DNA of 64,000 nt from Cyclobacteriaceae bacterium (lineage in GTDB: Bacteria; Bacteroidota; Bacteroidia; Cytophagales; Cyclobacteriaceae). Of the stretch, positions 24,100-33,456 are shown in pieces. The DNA lies in contig JANQEU010000088.1 in the NCBI GenBank assembly GCA_028278225.1, positions 1 through 64,000 of the forward strand, written 5' to 3'. Position numbers and translations under genes: made by a program. How positions within the stretch are numbered: the first letter of the stretch is position 1; each line of letters opens with the position of its first letter. Under the pieces are notes generated by a model. The model saw only the letters and a program-made list of their open reading frames with translations. It made no database searches and had not been told where the DNA came from.

Positions 24100-24601
24100 A
24101 TGAAGCCGGAAATCTTTTTCAGGTATCAGATTATTTCTAATTATACTTTTATGGGGTCTTAGTTTTCTTACCGCGGCCGGGGAACCCTTCCTTTTCCTGA
24201 CACGAATCGGGTCATCATTTCGGCTAAAAATCTACGCTGACGAAGATCTGAGGTTCAGGCTTTACGGACAGGAGAACTTTGTCAACGGACGAATTGAGGG
24301 GTTTACCGATACCAGTATTTTTATATTTCAGACAGCAATCCTTATTGACGAAATAGAGGCTATTGATATTCGGGAAAAAAATCATAGTGTCTGGAGTTTT
24401 CGGAGTTCACCGGGAAAACTGGTATTAGCGGGACTCGCATACCCGGTGATAGATGGATTTAATCAACTGGATGGGCTTTCAAAACAAACAATTGCCATCT
24501 CTTCAGTGTTAATTTTGAGTGGAGTGACCATGAAAGCCCTGGAACGAAAAATATTCAGGGTTTCCGAAAGAAACAAAATCGAAATTATAGGAGCAAGCTA
24601 G
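24100..24601 (+). pseudogene. Secreted hypothetical protein with no in-frame start; likely one-base indel near the 5' end
   Basis: An open frame of 166 codons (24104-24601) has no ATG, GTG or TTG near its start. The frame reads a signal peptide (FLIILLWGLSFLTAAGE) and a ~130-residue domain (RLKIYADEDLRFRLYGQENFVNGRIEGFTDTSIFIF, DEIEAIDIREK, SPGKLVLAGLAYPVIDG). An ATG at 24100 lies in a neighbouring frame, and its frame would join if one T were missing from the run of five T at 24115-24119: the fused product would start MKPEIFSGIRLFLIILLW, a perfect signal peptide. Either a real frameshift, a phase-variable T tract or a sequencing error explains this. It follows the CBS gene after 61 bp. Confidence 0.65.
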
Positions 24602-24678
24602 GCATATCTCATGCCAAGATGTAAAATTTCATATCTTCGCATTTCAATTTTTCAATACAATTTTTTGATCGATCAAAT

Positions 24679-25768
24679 ATGACCTCAGATCAACTGAAAG
24701 ACTTGAAGGCTCGCGTTAGCGCCTTGAGGAGGTATCTTTGACTATGATGCCAAGAAGAAAGAACTGGAAGAACTGGAGCTGGTAACGGTCCAGCCTGATT
24801 TTTGGAGTAACCCGGAAGAGGCGGAAAAAACCATGAAGGTAATACAGGGGAAAAAAAGCTGGACCGGTGAATACGAGACCGTGGAAACGGCACTGGGCGA
24901 CGTGGAAACCCTTTTCGAATTCCTGGAGTTAGGAGAAACCACGGAGGAGGAGGTGGAAACGGAGTACCGTAAAGCGCTTGCTAAAGTCGAGGACCTGGAA
25001 ATGAAGAAGATGCTGTCTTCCGATGAAGATCAGTTGTCCTGTATGCTTCAGATCACCCCCGGAGCAGGCGGTACGGAAAGCAATGACTGGGCCGGGATGT
25101 TAATGCGGATGTATATCATGTATGGTGAGGCAAACGGTTACAAAGTCCGGGAAGTAGATTTCCAGGCCGGGGATGTTGCCGGTGTAAAGTCGGTTACGCT
25201 GGAATTTGACGGTCCATTGGCGTATGGTTATCTGAAATCGGAAAATGGTGTTCACCGTTTGGTGCGGATCTCACCATTTGACAGCGGAGGACGCAGGCAC
25301 ACATCTTTTGCTTCGGTATATGTTTACCCGGTTGTGGATGATTCCATAGAAATTGATATCAACCCAAATGATGTCGAAATGCAAACTTCCAGGTCGGGAG
25401 GTGCCGGCGGGCAAAATGTGAACAAGGTAGAAACCAAAGTTCAACTGACACATAAACCCACCGGAATTGTTGTGGTATGCCAGATTGAGCGATCTCAGCT
25501 TGCCAACCGCGAACGTGCGATGCAGATGCTCAAGTCCCAGCTCTATCAAATGGAACTACAAAAAAAGAATGAGGAACGGGACAAGATCGAAGCCGGCAAA
25601 ATGAAGATCGATTTTGGTTCCCAAATCCGGAACTATGTGCTGCATCCTTACAAACTTGTCAAAGACGCACGTACCGGCCATGAAAGAACGGATGTACAAA
25701 ATGTATTGGACGGTGATATTCAGGATTTCATAAAAACTTTTCTATTACATCAGCAGGAAGAAGCATAA
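24679..25768 (+). CDS. prfB: Peptide chain release factor 2 with programmed +1 frameshift
   Basis: RF2 ends translation at UGA and UAA. The gene starts at ATG 24679; after 20 codons the frame meets TGA at 24739-24741 in the canonical shift site AGGAGG-TAT-CTT-TGA-C (the AGGAGG at 24727-24732 acts as an internal Shine-Dalgarno element). A +1 shift at CTT continues the frame as [15 protein letters not shown] and gives 362 residues. The SPF motif for stop-codon recognition ([11 protein letters not shown]) and the GGQ motif ([15 protein letters not shown]) are present. The shift makes RF2 supply self-regulated, since low RF2 favours shifting. The stop overlaps the MFS start by 1 bp. Confidence 0.97.
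24727..24742 (+). promoter_or_regulatory. Programmed +1 ribosomal frameshift site in prfB
   Basis: AGGAGG TAT CTT TGA C: the slippery CTT (24736-24738), the in-frame TGA (24739-24741) and the upstream anti-SD stretch are exactly the RF2 autoregulation signal. Confidence 0.97.
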
Positions 25769-26907
25769 TGAGACACTATAGCCTCAACTTTTGGCTATTG
25801 TGCCTTAGTTCATTTTTGTTTTTTGCTTCTTTCACAATGATCATCGCAGAACTACCCGGTTATCTCGAAAAGCTTGGTGGTAAGGAATATCTTGGATTGA
25901 TCATATCACTTTTTACGCTCACTGCCGGTATTTCCAGGCCATTCAGCGGCAAAATGACCGATAAATGGGGCCGGATCCCCGTAATGATCATTGGTGCGAT
26001 GTTCAGTGGCATTGCGGCTTTGCTTTATCCCGTATTAGTCACCGTGCCGGGTTTTTTTGCGATCAGGCTACTCCATGGGTTCAGCACAGGATTTAAGCCT
26101 ACAGGTACATCTGCGTACGTGGCAGATATTGTACCTGTCAACCGGAGAGGTGAAGCACTTGGCGTACTATCTACATTCGGTACTATAGGAATGACATCCG
26201 GACCGGCTTTGGGATCCTACATTTTTTTGCTGTACGATATCAACACATTATTTTATACCAGCTCCGCATTTGCAATAGGGTCAGTATTAATTCTGGTAGG
26301 GATGAAAGAAACCCTGAAGGATCGTGAAGGATTTAATCGGAACCTCTTCATTGTAAGGCGAAAAGACGTCTATGAACCTGCGGTAATCGTACCTAGCATC
26401 GTTATGCTGCTTACCACATTCTGCTTTGGGACTGTGATAACGCTGCTTCCGGATTTTGGAGTCTACCTGGAACTAGTGAATAAAGGATTACCTTATGCCG
26501 TATTTACCGGTTCGTCTTTACTTGTGAGAATAATCGGTGGAAGACTCTCCGATATGCTGGGTCGTAAGGTCATACTTAAATTCAGCACCAGCATTTTGTT
26601 TGTAAGCATGATCATCATCGGCACCGCAGTTGAACCGGTTCAGTTTTTCACCGGAGCATTTCTTTTTGGAATCGGATACGGCCTGAACTCCCCCACACTA
26701 TTTGCCTGGGCAATCGATTTAGCGCCGGAAAAAACCCGTGGTAAAGGTATATCCACATTGTTTATATTTCTGGAAATCGGGATAGGCGTAGGAGCACTTA
26801 TCAGTGGTTCCATCTATCAGGGCATCAATGACAGATTCCCATTGATATTTGCATCCGCAGGAATGTTTTCGTTATTTGCCCTGCTTTATCTTCTGACCAA
26901 AAAATAA
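25768..26907 (+). CDS. MFS transporter, 379 aa
   Basis: A membrane transporter with 12 predicted hydrophobic segments; it keeps the MFS motif A-like loop after helix 2 (GKMTDKWGRIPVMI) and the corresponding site in the second half (GRLSDMLGRKVIL). The N-terminal region ([26 protein letters not shown]) is a typical first helix. Substrate unknown. Its start codon shares one base with the prfB stop, so it is probably read from the prfB message. It is followed after 4 bp by the YhhN gene. Confidence 0.85.
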   Translation: MRHYSLNFWLLCLSSFLFFASFTMIIAELPGYLEKLGGKEYLGLIISLFTLTAGISRPFSGKMTDKWGRIPVMIIGAMFSGIAALLYPVLVTVPGFFAIRLLHGFSTGFKPTGTSAYVADIVPVNRRGEALGVLSTFGTIGMTSGPALGSYIFLLYDINTLFYTSSAFAIGSVLILVGMKETLKDREGFNRNLFIVRRKDVYEPAVIVPSIVMLLTTFCFGTVITLLPDFGVYLELVNKGLPYAVFTGSSLLVRIIGGRLSDMLGRKVILKFSTSILFVSMIIIGTAVEPVQFFTGAFLFGIGYGLNSPTLFAWAIDLAPEKTRGKGISTLFIFLEIGIGVGALISGSIYQGINDRFPLIFASAGMFSLFALLYLLTKK

Positions 26908-26911
26908 AGAC

Positions 26912-27571
26912 ATGAACCGATCCCGGATTATTCTGGCATTTTACGGATTGGCTGCAGTAGTCAATCTCGCCAGTCATATTACTGCTTTTCCTGATCTGGA
27001 GTTTTATAGTAAGCCGTTACTGATGCCATTACTGCTCTCATACGTTTATTACTGTTCCAAAGGCAATGTCACGATCAAAACGCTACTATTGGCAGCTGCC
27101 CTGATCTTCAGTTGGGGTGGGGATCTGGCACTGATGTACGGGGATAGCTATTTTCTGCTGGGTGTAGGATCTTTCTTTGTGGCCCAAATACTTTACATCA
27201 CGCTTTTTGGGAAAGCGAGCTATCAGAAAATCAAATTCTCATTTGCGAGATCACTTCCCTTCTGGATTTACGGTATAGCATTTTTCTATTACATATTGCC
27301 TGGTACGGGTAGTCTGCAAATACCAGTTACAATTTATGGTTTGAGTTTATTGACTATGGCGTACTACGCCAGAATGCGTCAGGGACTTACGAGCCAAAAA
27401 AGTTTTCAATATGTTATCACCGGAGCGCTATTATTCCTGATCTCCGACTCTCTTATTGCAGTTGATAAATTTGTCATAGTCGATATACCTTTTGCCAGGT
27501 TTCTTATCATGCTGACTTATATAACCGCGCAATACCTGATAGTGGAAGGGATATTAAAACATGCGGATTAG
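26912..27571 (+). CDS. YhhN-family membrane protein (lysoplasmalogenase-like)
   Basis: The 219-residue protein has about eight hydrophobic segments and the YhhN/TMEM86 signatures: YSKPLLMPLLL in the second helix region, FSWGGDLALM with conserved acidic residue, and LFLISDSLIAVDKF near the end, residues that form the active site in lysoplasmalogenase homologues (cleaves vinyl-ether lysolipids). Bacterial members are often of unknown activity. Its start is 4 bp after the MFS stop, in the prfB-MFS-YhhN unit. Confidence 0.85.
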   Translation: MNRSRIILAFYGLAAVVNLASHITAFPDLEFYSKPLLMPLLLSYVYYCSKGNVTIKTLLLAAALIFSWGGDLALMYGDSYFLLGVGSFFVAQILYITLFGKASYQKIKFSFARSLPFWIYGIAFFYYILPGTGSLQIPVTIYGLSLLTMAYYARMRQGLTSQKSFQYVITGALLFLISDSLIAVDKFVIVDIPFARFLIMLTYITAQYLIVEGILKHAD

Positions 27572-27689
27572 GATGAACCAATAATTGCCTTAGATTGAAT
27601 AATGGGGCTGTGTAAGTCAAATTGAATAAATTAGTTATCACCAGGTTCTGACACAATTTTCGGATTGATCGGCTTGTGTAATAGTTCCT

Positions 27690-27697
27690 TATTTTTG
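27690..27697 (+). promoter_or_regulatory. Bacteroidota -7-type promoter element TATTTTTG
   Basis: TATTTTTG fits the Bacteroidota -7 consensus TAnnTTTG, with an ATTG 22 bp upstream as a possible -33 element. It is only 4 bp before the ATG of the next gene, so a transcript starting 6-7 bases later would be leaderless or start inside the gene. Low confidence. Confidence 0.25.
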
Positions 27698-27701
27698 GAT
27701 T

Positions 27702-27956
27702 ATGGATCAAAATGAGTTCCGGGCGGAAATAGCTGAAATCTTCCATGAGCAGGACCGCAGAATGGAAAAGCTTGACAAGAAAATAGAGAAAAATGCTCAA
27801 GCCATGGAGAAAAACGCACGGGCAATTGGGAAACTTACAGGACTGTGGACAGCGTTTGTTGAGACATACCCCATCAGGGACGTACAGAAAGATGAAGATA
27901 TTGCTCAGCTGGATAAAAAAATAAAAAGGATTGAAGGAAAATTGGGGTTAAACTGA
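27702..27956 (+). CDS. Small coiled-coil protein, 84 aa
   Basis: An almost entirely helical, Lys/Glu/Gln-rich protein (RRMEKLDKKIEKNAQAMEKNARAIGKL..., IAQLDKKIKRIEGKLG). The heptad pattern supports a coiled coil over residues 15-48 and 62-82. I do not recognise a family. It is isolated between yhhN and the convergent 28061-28951 gene and its GC content and codon use are unremarkable. Confidence 0.5.
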   Translation: MDQNEFRAEIAEIFHEQDRRMEKLDKKIEKNAQAMEKNARAIGKLTGLWTAFVETYPIRDVQKDEDIAQLDKKIKRIEGKLGLN

Positions 27957-28060
27957 ACCAAATTCCCATTTTTTGACAAAGTTCAAATCTCAATCCACAG
28001 ACCATTCTTTTCAAAACTTGACACGACTTCTTTCTGTGATTGTATCTTAAAGTGAGGCGA

Positions 28061-28951
28061 TCAATCGGCGTAAGAAAAATTCACCGATCCAAGGGCTACA
28101 TCTACTTTGAAGGTGAGTAAATTTTCGGCATTGGAGCTGTAGTCCATATTGACATAAACATTCTTCTCAACTTCCTCGTATCCTTTCACCATTGAAATGC
28201 CACAGAGTGGTGAATCTTTTATGTGGATAATGACGGGTGATTTTCGCGGAAGAATGATTTCTAACTTTCCAGCACCGACCGAGGCCTTGACCTTGCAGGT
28301 TTTTTCCATCGGATGACTGAAATCCAGCAAAACCTGACCAAATCCAATCTCGGCAATCACATTTCTGGCCCTGGAATGATCCAGATCCTTAGCAATTAAG
28401 GTGCCAAGATCTACCTTTACCAGGAAGGTATCCATTTCCGCCAGGTTCGGCTCCTCTTTATCGTAATTAACCACAACATCGGCGTTCCCGGTATTGATCT
28501 TTAGCTTGTTGACGCGTGTGCCGCTCAGATCAATATCTGAGCTTCCTATCCCATAATTCAGAATAAGGTTGTAGACCTTTTGGTCATTTATCAGGAATTT
28601 CCAGTAGTTGTCTTCTTCTTCGCCTCCGTCCTTCAGCATCGCAAACGCCAGACCATTTCCCAACCTGGAACTCCTGTACTCATCCAGGTCCAGGTTTACC
28701 CAGCAAGTCCGACTTTTTGTTTGCGCATCAAATCGTGGATTAATTTTATTAAGGTCCGGGTTACCAAAGATATTCAGGGGATTGCCACCATCCACATGCC
28801 TGATAAATGAGATACCTGAGGTGGCCTTTAAGGTAAAGTCAACCGTGTCATAGGAGGTAACCTCATCAAGTGAGTAAAATCGCTTGATTTGCCCGTGCAC
28901 CCCCAACAAAAATGACATACCTAGTCCAACAGTCAATACCAACTTCAACAT
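28061..28951 (-). CDS. Secreted hypothetical protein, DUF4097/LiaF-like beta-helical, 296 aa
   Basis: The signal peptide is MLKLVLTVGLGMSFLLGVHGQ. The rest has the regular short-strand pattern of beta-solenoid 'toast-rack' proteins (DUF4097/LiaF-like): NTGNADVVVNYDKEEP, EMDTFLVKVDLGTLIAKDLDHSRARNVIAEIGFGQVLLDFS, KVKASVGAGKLEIILPRKSPVIIHIKDS. These are exported or cell-envelope proteins, sometimes part of envelope-stress circuits. No partner is adjacent. It is a single-gene unit. Confidence 0.65.
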   Translation of the reverse strand: MLKLVLTVGLGMSFLLGVHGQIKRFYSLDEVTSYDTVDFTLKATSGISFIRHVDGGNPLNIFGNPDLNKINPRFDAQTKSRTCWVNLDLDEYRSSRLGNGLAFAMLKDGGEEEDNYWKFLINDQKVYNLILNYGIGSSDIDLSGTRVNKLKINTGNADVVVNYDKEEPNLAEMDTFLVKVDLGTLIAKDLDHSRARNVIAEIGFGQVLLDFSHPMEKTCKVKASVGAGKLEIILPRKSPVIIHIKDSPLCGISMVKGYEEVEKNVYVNMDYSSNAENLLTFKVDVALGSVNFSYAD

Positions 28952-29047
28952 GTCTTACCTTACGGTATTTGAGGTGCCCGTGTTACGATAATTTGAAATT
29001 GTGATTAAATAAATAAAACGATTATAGTTTTACTCCTTTTGGTTGGA

Positions 29048-30166
29048 CTATTCGAAGAATTCCTTCATTCTTTCATAAAAGCTCTTATCGCCTTTTGACG
29101 GTTTTGGTTCAAAGTTTTTTGAATCCCTGAAAGACTCCAGTACACTCTTTTCTTCTCTTGATAAATTTTTTGGCGTCCATACGTTGACATGTATCAATTG
29201 ATCTCCCCGACTGTAGCCATCAATATCCTTGATCCCCTTACCACGGAGTCGTAATATTTTCCCGCTCTGAGTCCCGGCATCCACTTTGATCTTCACTTTT
29301 CCGTCGATTGTGGGCACTTCCACGGAAGACCCCAAGGCTGCATCAACAAAACTCACGTAAAGATCATAGATCACATTATTCCCGTCTCGTTTGAGCAGAT
29401 CATCTTCCTCCTCCTCGATCACGATCAGCAGATCGCCGGCAATTCCTCCTGCTACTTCATTTCCTTTTCCGGACATTGACAACTGCATACCTTCCGTGAC
29501 TCCGGCAGGAATGTTGATCGAGATGACTTCCTCCATCCGCTTCATTCCCGTGCTATCGGTGCCAGGAGCCTTCCTGTCGACCATTTGTCCGGCGCCGCCA
29601 CAAGTGGGACATGTCGAAGTAGACATCATCTGACCAAGCATGGTATTCATAACCTTCCTGACCTGACCGCTTCCATTACAGGTTGAGCATGATTTAAATG
29701 TGGTCGCGGGATCAACTACTAGCCTGTTGACTTTTATCTTCTTTTCAACGCCATTGGCTATTTCCTGAAGTGTTAACCTGATCTTAATCCTGAGATTAGT
29801 ACCCTTCCTGGTACGTCGTCCGCCTCCGCGACCCCCACCAAAGAAACTCTCAAATGGGCTACCGCTCCCCCCGAAAATGTCACCAAACTGGGAGAAGATA
29901 TCTTCCATATTCATACCTCCTCCGCTAAAACCTCCGGCGCCGCCCATGCCGGAATGACCAAACCGGTCATATCGCTGACGTTTCTCATTGTTGCTGAGAA
30001 CCTCATAGGCCTCCGCGGCTTCCTTAAATCTCTCCTCCGCAGCCGTATCACCCGGATTTTTGTCAGGATGGTTTTGAATGGCTATTTTTCTATAGGCCTT
30101 TTTGATTTCGTCTGCACCCGCATTACGATCTACCCCCAGAACATCATAGTAATCTCTTTTGCTCAT
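29048..30166 (-). CDS. dnaJ: Chaperone protein DnaJ (Hsp40) with only one zinc site
   Basis: Co-chaperone that stimulates DnaK ATPase and delivers substrates. The 372-residue protein has the J domain (1-70, HPD at 33-35), a Gly/Phe region (72-115), a cysteine domain (about 135-215) and the substrate-binding domain. Only two CxxCxGxG-type motifs are present: CSTCNGSG (160-167) and CPTCGGAG (186-193). The first and fourth motifs of canonical DnaJ are missing (the sequence reads [15 protein letters not shown] before, and [15 protein letters not shown] after), which removes the first zinc centre while keeping the second. It is the second gene of grpE-dnaJ; the stop of grpE overlaps this start region by 1 bp spacing. 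Confidence 0.95.
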   Translation of the reverse strand: MSKRDYYDVLGVDRNAGADEIKKAYRKIAIQNHPDKNPGDTAAEERFKEAAEAYEVLSNNEKRQRYDRFGHSGMGGAGGFSGGGMNMEDIFSQFGDIFGGSGSPFESFFGGGRGGGRRTRKGTNLRIKIRLTLQEIANGVEKKIKVNRLVVDPATTFKSCSTCNGSGQVRKVMNTMLGQMMSTSTCPTCGGAGQMVDRKAPGTDSTGMKRMEEVISINIPAGVTEGMQLSMSGKGNEVAGGIAGDLLIVIEEEEDDLLKRDGNNVIYDLYVSFVDAALGSSVEVPTIDGKVKIKVDAGTQSGKILRLRGKGIKDIDGYSRGDQLIHVNVWTPKNLSREEKSVLESFRDSKNFEPKPSKGDKSFYERMKEFFE

Positions 30167-30167
30167 A

Positions 30168-30755
30168 TTATCCCTTTGCTCCTGTAACCACTTTCGCGAA
30201 TCGAATTACCTTGTCATTCAGATAATAGCCGGGCTCAATTACATCTACAATTTTTCCTTCCAGTTTTTTCTTGGGAGCAGGTATTTGTGAAATGGCTTCA
30301 TGGAATTCATCATCAAAACTGTCGCCAGGCTTAATTTGCATTTGCTTTAAACCTTTGGATTCCAAAACCTTTTTAAGCTTGTTATAAATCAAGGCTACGC
30401 CATTGTCTTTATCGCCATCTTCCGATCCACCTTCTTCGCCGGCCTGAATGGCTCTCTCAAAATCATCCAGTATAGGCAGCAATGCTTCAATTACATCCCT
30501 GCTGGCGGATCCGATCAGATCTATCTTCTCTTTGGCAGTCCTTCTTCTGTAGTTTTCGAATTCAGAATACAATCTCAGGTACTTGTCTTTTGACTCCGAA
30601 AGCTCTGCCTCCAGATCAACCTCCTCTGATTCTTCTTCAGCCTCCTTGTCGTGCTCAACTTCTTCGTCAGCAGCGGCATCGCTCTCATCTACTTCGCTGG
30701 CCTGTTCTTTATTGATTTCTTCTTCTTGTTCGAATACTTCTTTTTCGTTTCCCAT
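30168..30755 (-). CDS. grpE: Nucleotide exchange factor GrpE
   Basis: Exchanges ADP for ATP on DnaK. The first 70 residues are very acidic and low complexity ([16 protein letters not shown] begins the conserved part). The helical domain ([42 protein letters not shown]) and the beta wing ([21 protein letters not shown]-like end) fit GrpE, 195 residues in all. It lies directly before dnaJ, the usual pair. The adjacent rightward-divergent obgE lies 83 bp upstream on the same strand. Confidence 0.95.
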   Translation of the reverse strand: MGNEKEVFEQEEEINKEQASEVDESDAAADEEVEHDKEAEEESEEVDLEAELSESKDKYLRLYSEFENYRRRTAKEKIDLIGSASRDVIEALLPILDDFERAIQAGEEGGSEDGDKDNGVALIYNKLKKVLESKGLKQMQIKPGDSFDDEFHEAISQIPAPKKKLEGKIVDVIEPGYYLNDKVIRFAKVVTGAKG

Positions 30756-30838
30756 TTTGATAGTGAAAAATGCTTTTTAAATCGTTCAAAGGAATGACAA
30801 TTACTTTGCCAAAAGTTCCAATTATGACAATATGACAG

Positions 30839-31825
30839 CTATGAATTGATAGTTTGCCAAATGAGATTCTTAAGTTCATTCAAACCCTCCTGAGCAACAC
30901 TTGATATAAATACAAAAGGTAAATCAGGTAAATCAGTCAGGATTTCCTTTTTTAACTCCTCATCGATCAAATCAGACTTGGTGACAGCGAGTATCCTTTT
31001 TTTATCAAGTAACTCTGTATTATGCTGCTGCAGCTCGTTCATCAGGATCCGGTATTCCCCGGAAATACTCTGAGCGTCGACAGGTATGACAAACAACAGG
31101 ATGCTGTTCCTCTCAATGTGCCGGAGAAACCTGGTCCCCAATCCTTTTCCTTCCGAAGCTCCCTCGATGATACCCGGAATATCCGCAACAACAAATGACT
31201 TGTAGTCATGATACGAAACGACACCCAAATTAGGCGTAAGAGTTGTAAACGGATAATCACCAATTTCAGGTTTTGCCGCTGAAATCACCGATAGCAAAGT
31301 CGATTTACCGGCATTTGGAAATCCTACCAGACCCACATCTGCCAGTAACTTCAACTCCAGAATTATGGTCTTTTCGCTGGCAACTTCTCCCGGCTGAGCA
31401 TAACGCGGCGCCTGGTTGGTCGGCGTTTTGTAGTGACTGTTCCCCTGACCACCGCGACCACCTGAAATCAGTATCCTCTCCTCGCCATCCTCAATGATTT
31501 CAACCAATGCCTCACCAGTATCGGCATCTTTTGCAACCGTACCAATGGGGACCTCCAAAATTACATCTTCCCCGTCCGCACCATGTCTGTTTCCACCCTC
31601 GCCGGGATTGCCCGGAGCAGCATTGATATGTTTCCTGTATTTCAGGTGCAGCAAAGTCCAAAGCTGTTGATTTCCACGCAGTACGATATGACCCCCTCGT
31701 CCTCCATCACCCCCGTCAGGTCCTCCTTTGGGAACAAATTTTTCTCTCCTGAAATGTGATGATCCCGCTCCGCCTGCACCGGATTTGGCATAGAATTTTA
31801 CATAATCAATGAAGTTAGATTCCAT
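30839..31825 (-). CDS. obgE: GTPase ObgE/CgtA
   Basis: Ribosome-assembly and stress GTPase. The 328-residue protein has the glycine-rich OBG domain (1-158; [32 protein letters not shown]) and the G domain with G1 [11 protein letters not shown], switch region [18 protein letters not shown], and TKSDLI for G4. It ends after the G domain, so the C-terminal OCT extension of many bacterial Obg proteins is absent, as in other Bacteroidota. It overlaps neither neighbour; adk starts 9 bp upstream on the same strand. Confidence 0.96.
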   Translation of the reverse strand: MESNFIDYVKFYAKSGAGGAGSSHFRREKFVPKGGPDGGDGGRGGHIVLRGNQQLWTLLHLKYRKHINAAPGNPGEGGNRHGADGEDVILEVPIGTVAKDADTGEALVEIIEDGEERILISGGRGGQGNSHYKTPTNQAPRYAQPGEVASEKTIILELKLLADVGLVGFPNAGKSTLLSVISAAKPEIGDYPFTTLTPNLGVVSYHDYKSFVVADIPGIIEGASEGKGLGTRFLRHIERNSILLFVIPVDAQSISGEYRILMNELQQHNTELLDKKRILAVTKSDLIDEELKKEILTDLPDLPFVFISSVAQEGLNELKNLIWQTINS

Positions 31826-31833
31826 TCCATCAA

Positions 31834-32406
31834 CTAAAAGTTGTCAATAGCAGCACTGATATCATTAAAAATGGAATCAATAGAACCAACACCATGGATG
31901 TTGTTCAGCTTGTTTTGTTTACGGTAAAAACCGGCTACCGGAGCAGTCTTGTTCTCATATTCCTCAATTCTCGTGGAGATCTTACCCCTGTTCTGGTCAT
32001 CAGCCCTGCCGGATGTTTTCCCCCGCTCCAATATTCTATTGATGAGTTCCTGTTCAGGAACCTCCAGGCTGATCATACCGGAAATCCCGATCCCATGTTT
32101 TTCAAGCATGGTATCTAATGCTTCGGCCTGCGCAACCGTTCTGGGAAAACCATCGAAAATGAATCCATTGGCATCCATATGATCCGCAATTGTCTCCTCG
32201 ACCATTCCAATTACGATCTCATCGGGAACAAGTTTTCCGTTATCCATAAACCCTTGTGCCTTCTTCCCCAGGTCCGTTCCTTCGCCAAGGTGTTTACGAA
32301 ACAGGTCTCCTGTCGAAAGGTGTTTAAGATCGTACTTTGCAATGATTTTTTCACTTTGGGTTCCTTTTCCGGCACCCGGAGGGCCAAACAAAACAATATT
32401 CAACAT
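31834..32406 (-). CDS. adk: Adenylate kinase
   Basis: Interconverts ATP + AMP and 2 ADP. The short form (190 residues) has the P-loop [14 protein letters not shown] (residues 8-21), the AMP-binding stretch STGDLFRKH and [13 protein letters not shown], the LID region [22 protein letters not shown] (without zinc cysteines), and the C-terminal adenine-binding part. It sits in the obgE-adk unit. Confidence 0.96.
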   Translation of the reverse strand: MLNIVLFGPPGAGKGTQSEKIIAKYDLKHLSTGDLFRKHLGEGTDLGKKAQGFMDNGKLVPDEIVIGMVEETIADHMDANGFIFDGFPRTVAQAEALDTMLEKHGIGISGMISLEVPEQELINRILERGKTSGRADDQNRGKISTRIEEYENKTAPVAGFYRKQNKLNNIHGVGSIDSIFNDISAAIDNF

Positions 32407-32437
32407 GTCAGTAAATTTTCAGTTGCGATAAATATAA

Positions 32438-33346
32438 TCATAAAGCCTTCATGAGATATTGATACATGTCAATCATGCTTTTAACGTCATGAAGAGATAC
32501 TTTTTCGTTTGGTGAGTGAACGTTGGATTCGGGGGCTCCGACAAAACACCAGTCAATGGCATAAGGTGACATTTGCACTTCCCGGCCATCACTGGAACCC
32601 CCTCCCTCCACCTCCACCTGAAACGGAATGCCACTAGCCGAAGCGGCGGCAAATATCCTGTCCAAAAATAATCTCCGGGGTATATTTCGGTCCCTTTGAG
32701 ATATTACCACACCCTTACCGTGCTCCACTCCTTCAGTCACCCAGGTTATGTCCGATATGAGTACCTGTTTTACCGGGTATCGCTTCATCAGGTAATTGAG
32801 CACAAACGGTACACTCCCCCCACCGTGTTCCTCGTAAGTGGAAAAAACGATAACTCCATCCTCAAGAGTTTCTGCAACTCTGAGTGCACTGTAGACGCCA
32901 AGCCGGTTATCGAGGTATGGGGACTCTACATACTCTTTTGTTAATCTGAAATTTGGAGAAAAGGTAAGGGAGGTTCCCGTATCAATACCTCTTCCAAATT
33001 CATAATAAAGTTGACCTTCATCTACTTTCAATCTGCATTCTACCGGACCCAATGAATCTTCACCGCGTAACTTCATTCCGCTTTCAACCTCCGGACTGCC
33101 AATGGGAACAAGCTGATCTTGATACCGAACCGTAAAACCGGTGGTATCAATATGAGCAAAAATGGCGGTCCGTGGTTTTCCAAATACCAAAACAGTAACA
33201 TCCTGAAGCTCTTCCCCCGCAACCACCCTTGGCTTTCGCTTCCACTCTTTACCGTGTTTACGGATATAGTTCATGAGAAATTCTTTCATCCGGAATTCCT
33301 CCCCCGATGGTGAATGGACAGCTGCTAATTGTTCCAGTAAATCCAA
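32438..33346 (-). CDS. M42/M20-type metallo-aminopeptidase
   Basis: A two-metal peptidase of the M42/M28 fold, 302 residues. Metal ligands are visible: AHIDTTGF (first His/Asp), PYLDNRLGVYS (second Asp), STYEEHGGGS (catalytic Glu pair) and the late His in VHSPNEKVSL. The start is TTG at 33346, because an in-frame TAA lies four codons upstream and no ATG occurs before the conserved MDLLEQLAAVHSPSGEE. It is 31 bp upstream of adk on the same strand. Substrates are unknown; this branch in Bacteroidota is usually annotated only by family. Confidence 0.85.
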   Translation of the reverse strand: MDLLEQLAAVHSPSGEEFRMKEFLMNYIRKHGKEWKRKPRVVAGEELQDVTVLVFGKPRTAIFAHIDTTGFTVRYQDQLVPIGSPEVESGMKLRGEDSLGPVECRLKVDEGQLYYEFGRGIDTGTSLTFSPNFRLTKEYVESPYLDNRLGVYSALRVAETLEDGVIVFSTYEEHGGGSVPFVLNYLMKRYPVKQVLISDITWVTEGVEHGKGVVISQRDRNIPRRLFLDRIFAAASASGIPFQVEVEGGGSSDGREVQMSPYAIDWCFVGAPESNVHSPNEKVSLHDVKSMIDMYQYLMKAL

Positions 33347-33456
33347 TTGATCCGGTTAAAATGGACCGCAAAGATCAGCCAACACTGCATAAAAATCAAT
33401 TTAAAACGCTATCCTCTGGGATTTTGTTTCAAAGTTTATCCTGAATATTTTTCGGC

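Noticed and set aside
24104-24601. A new gene starting at an ATC/ATT codon
   Set aside because: A one-base indel joining it to the upstream ATG explains the frame better and yields a proper signal peptide.
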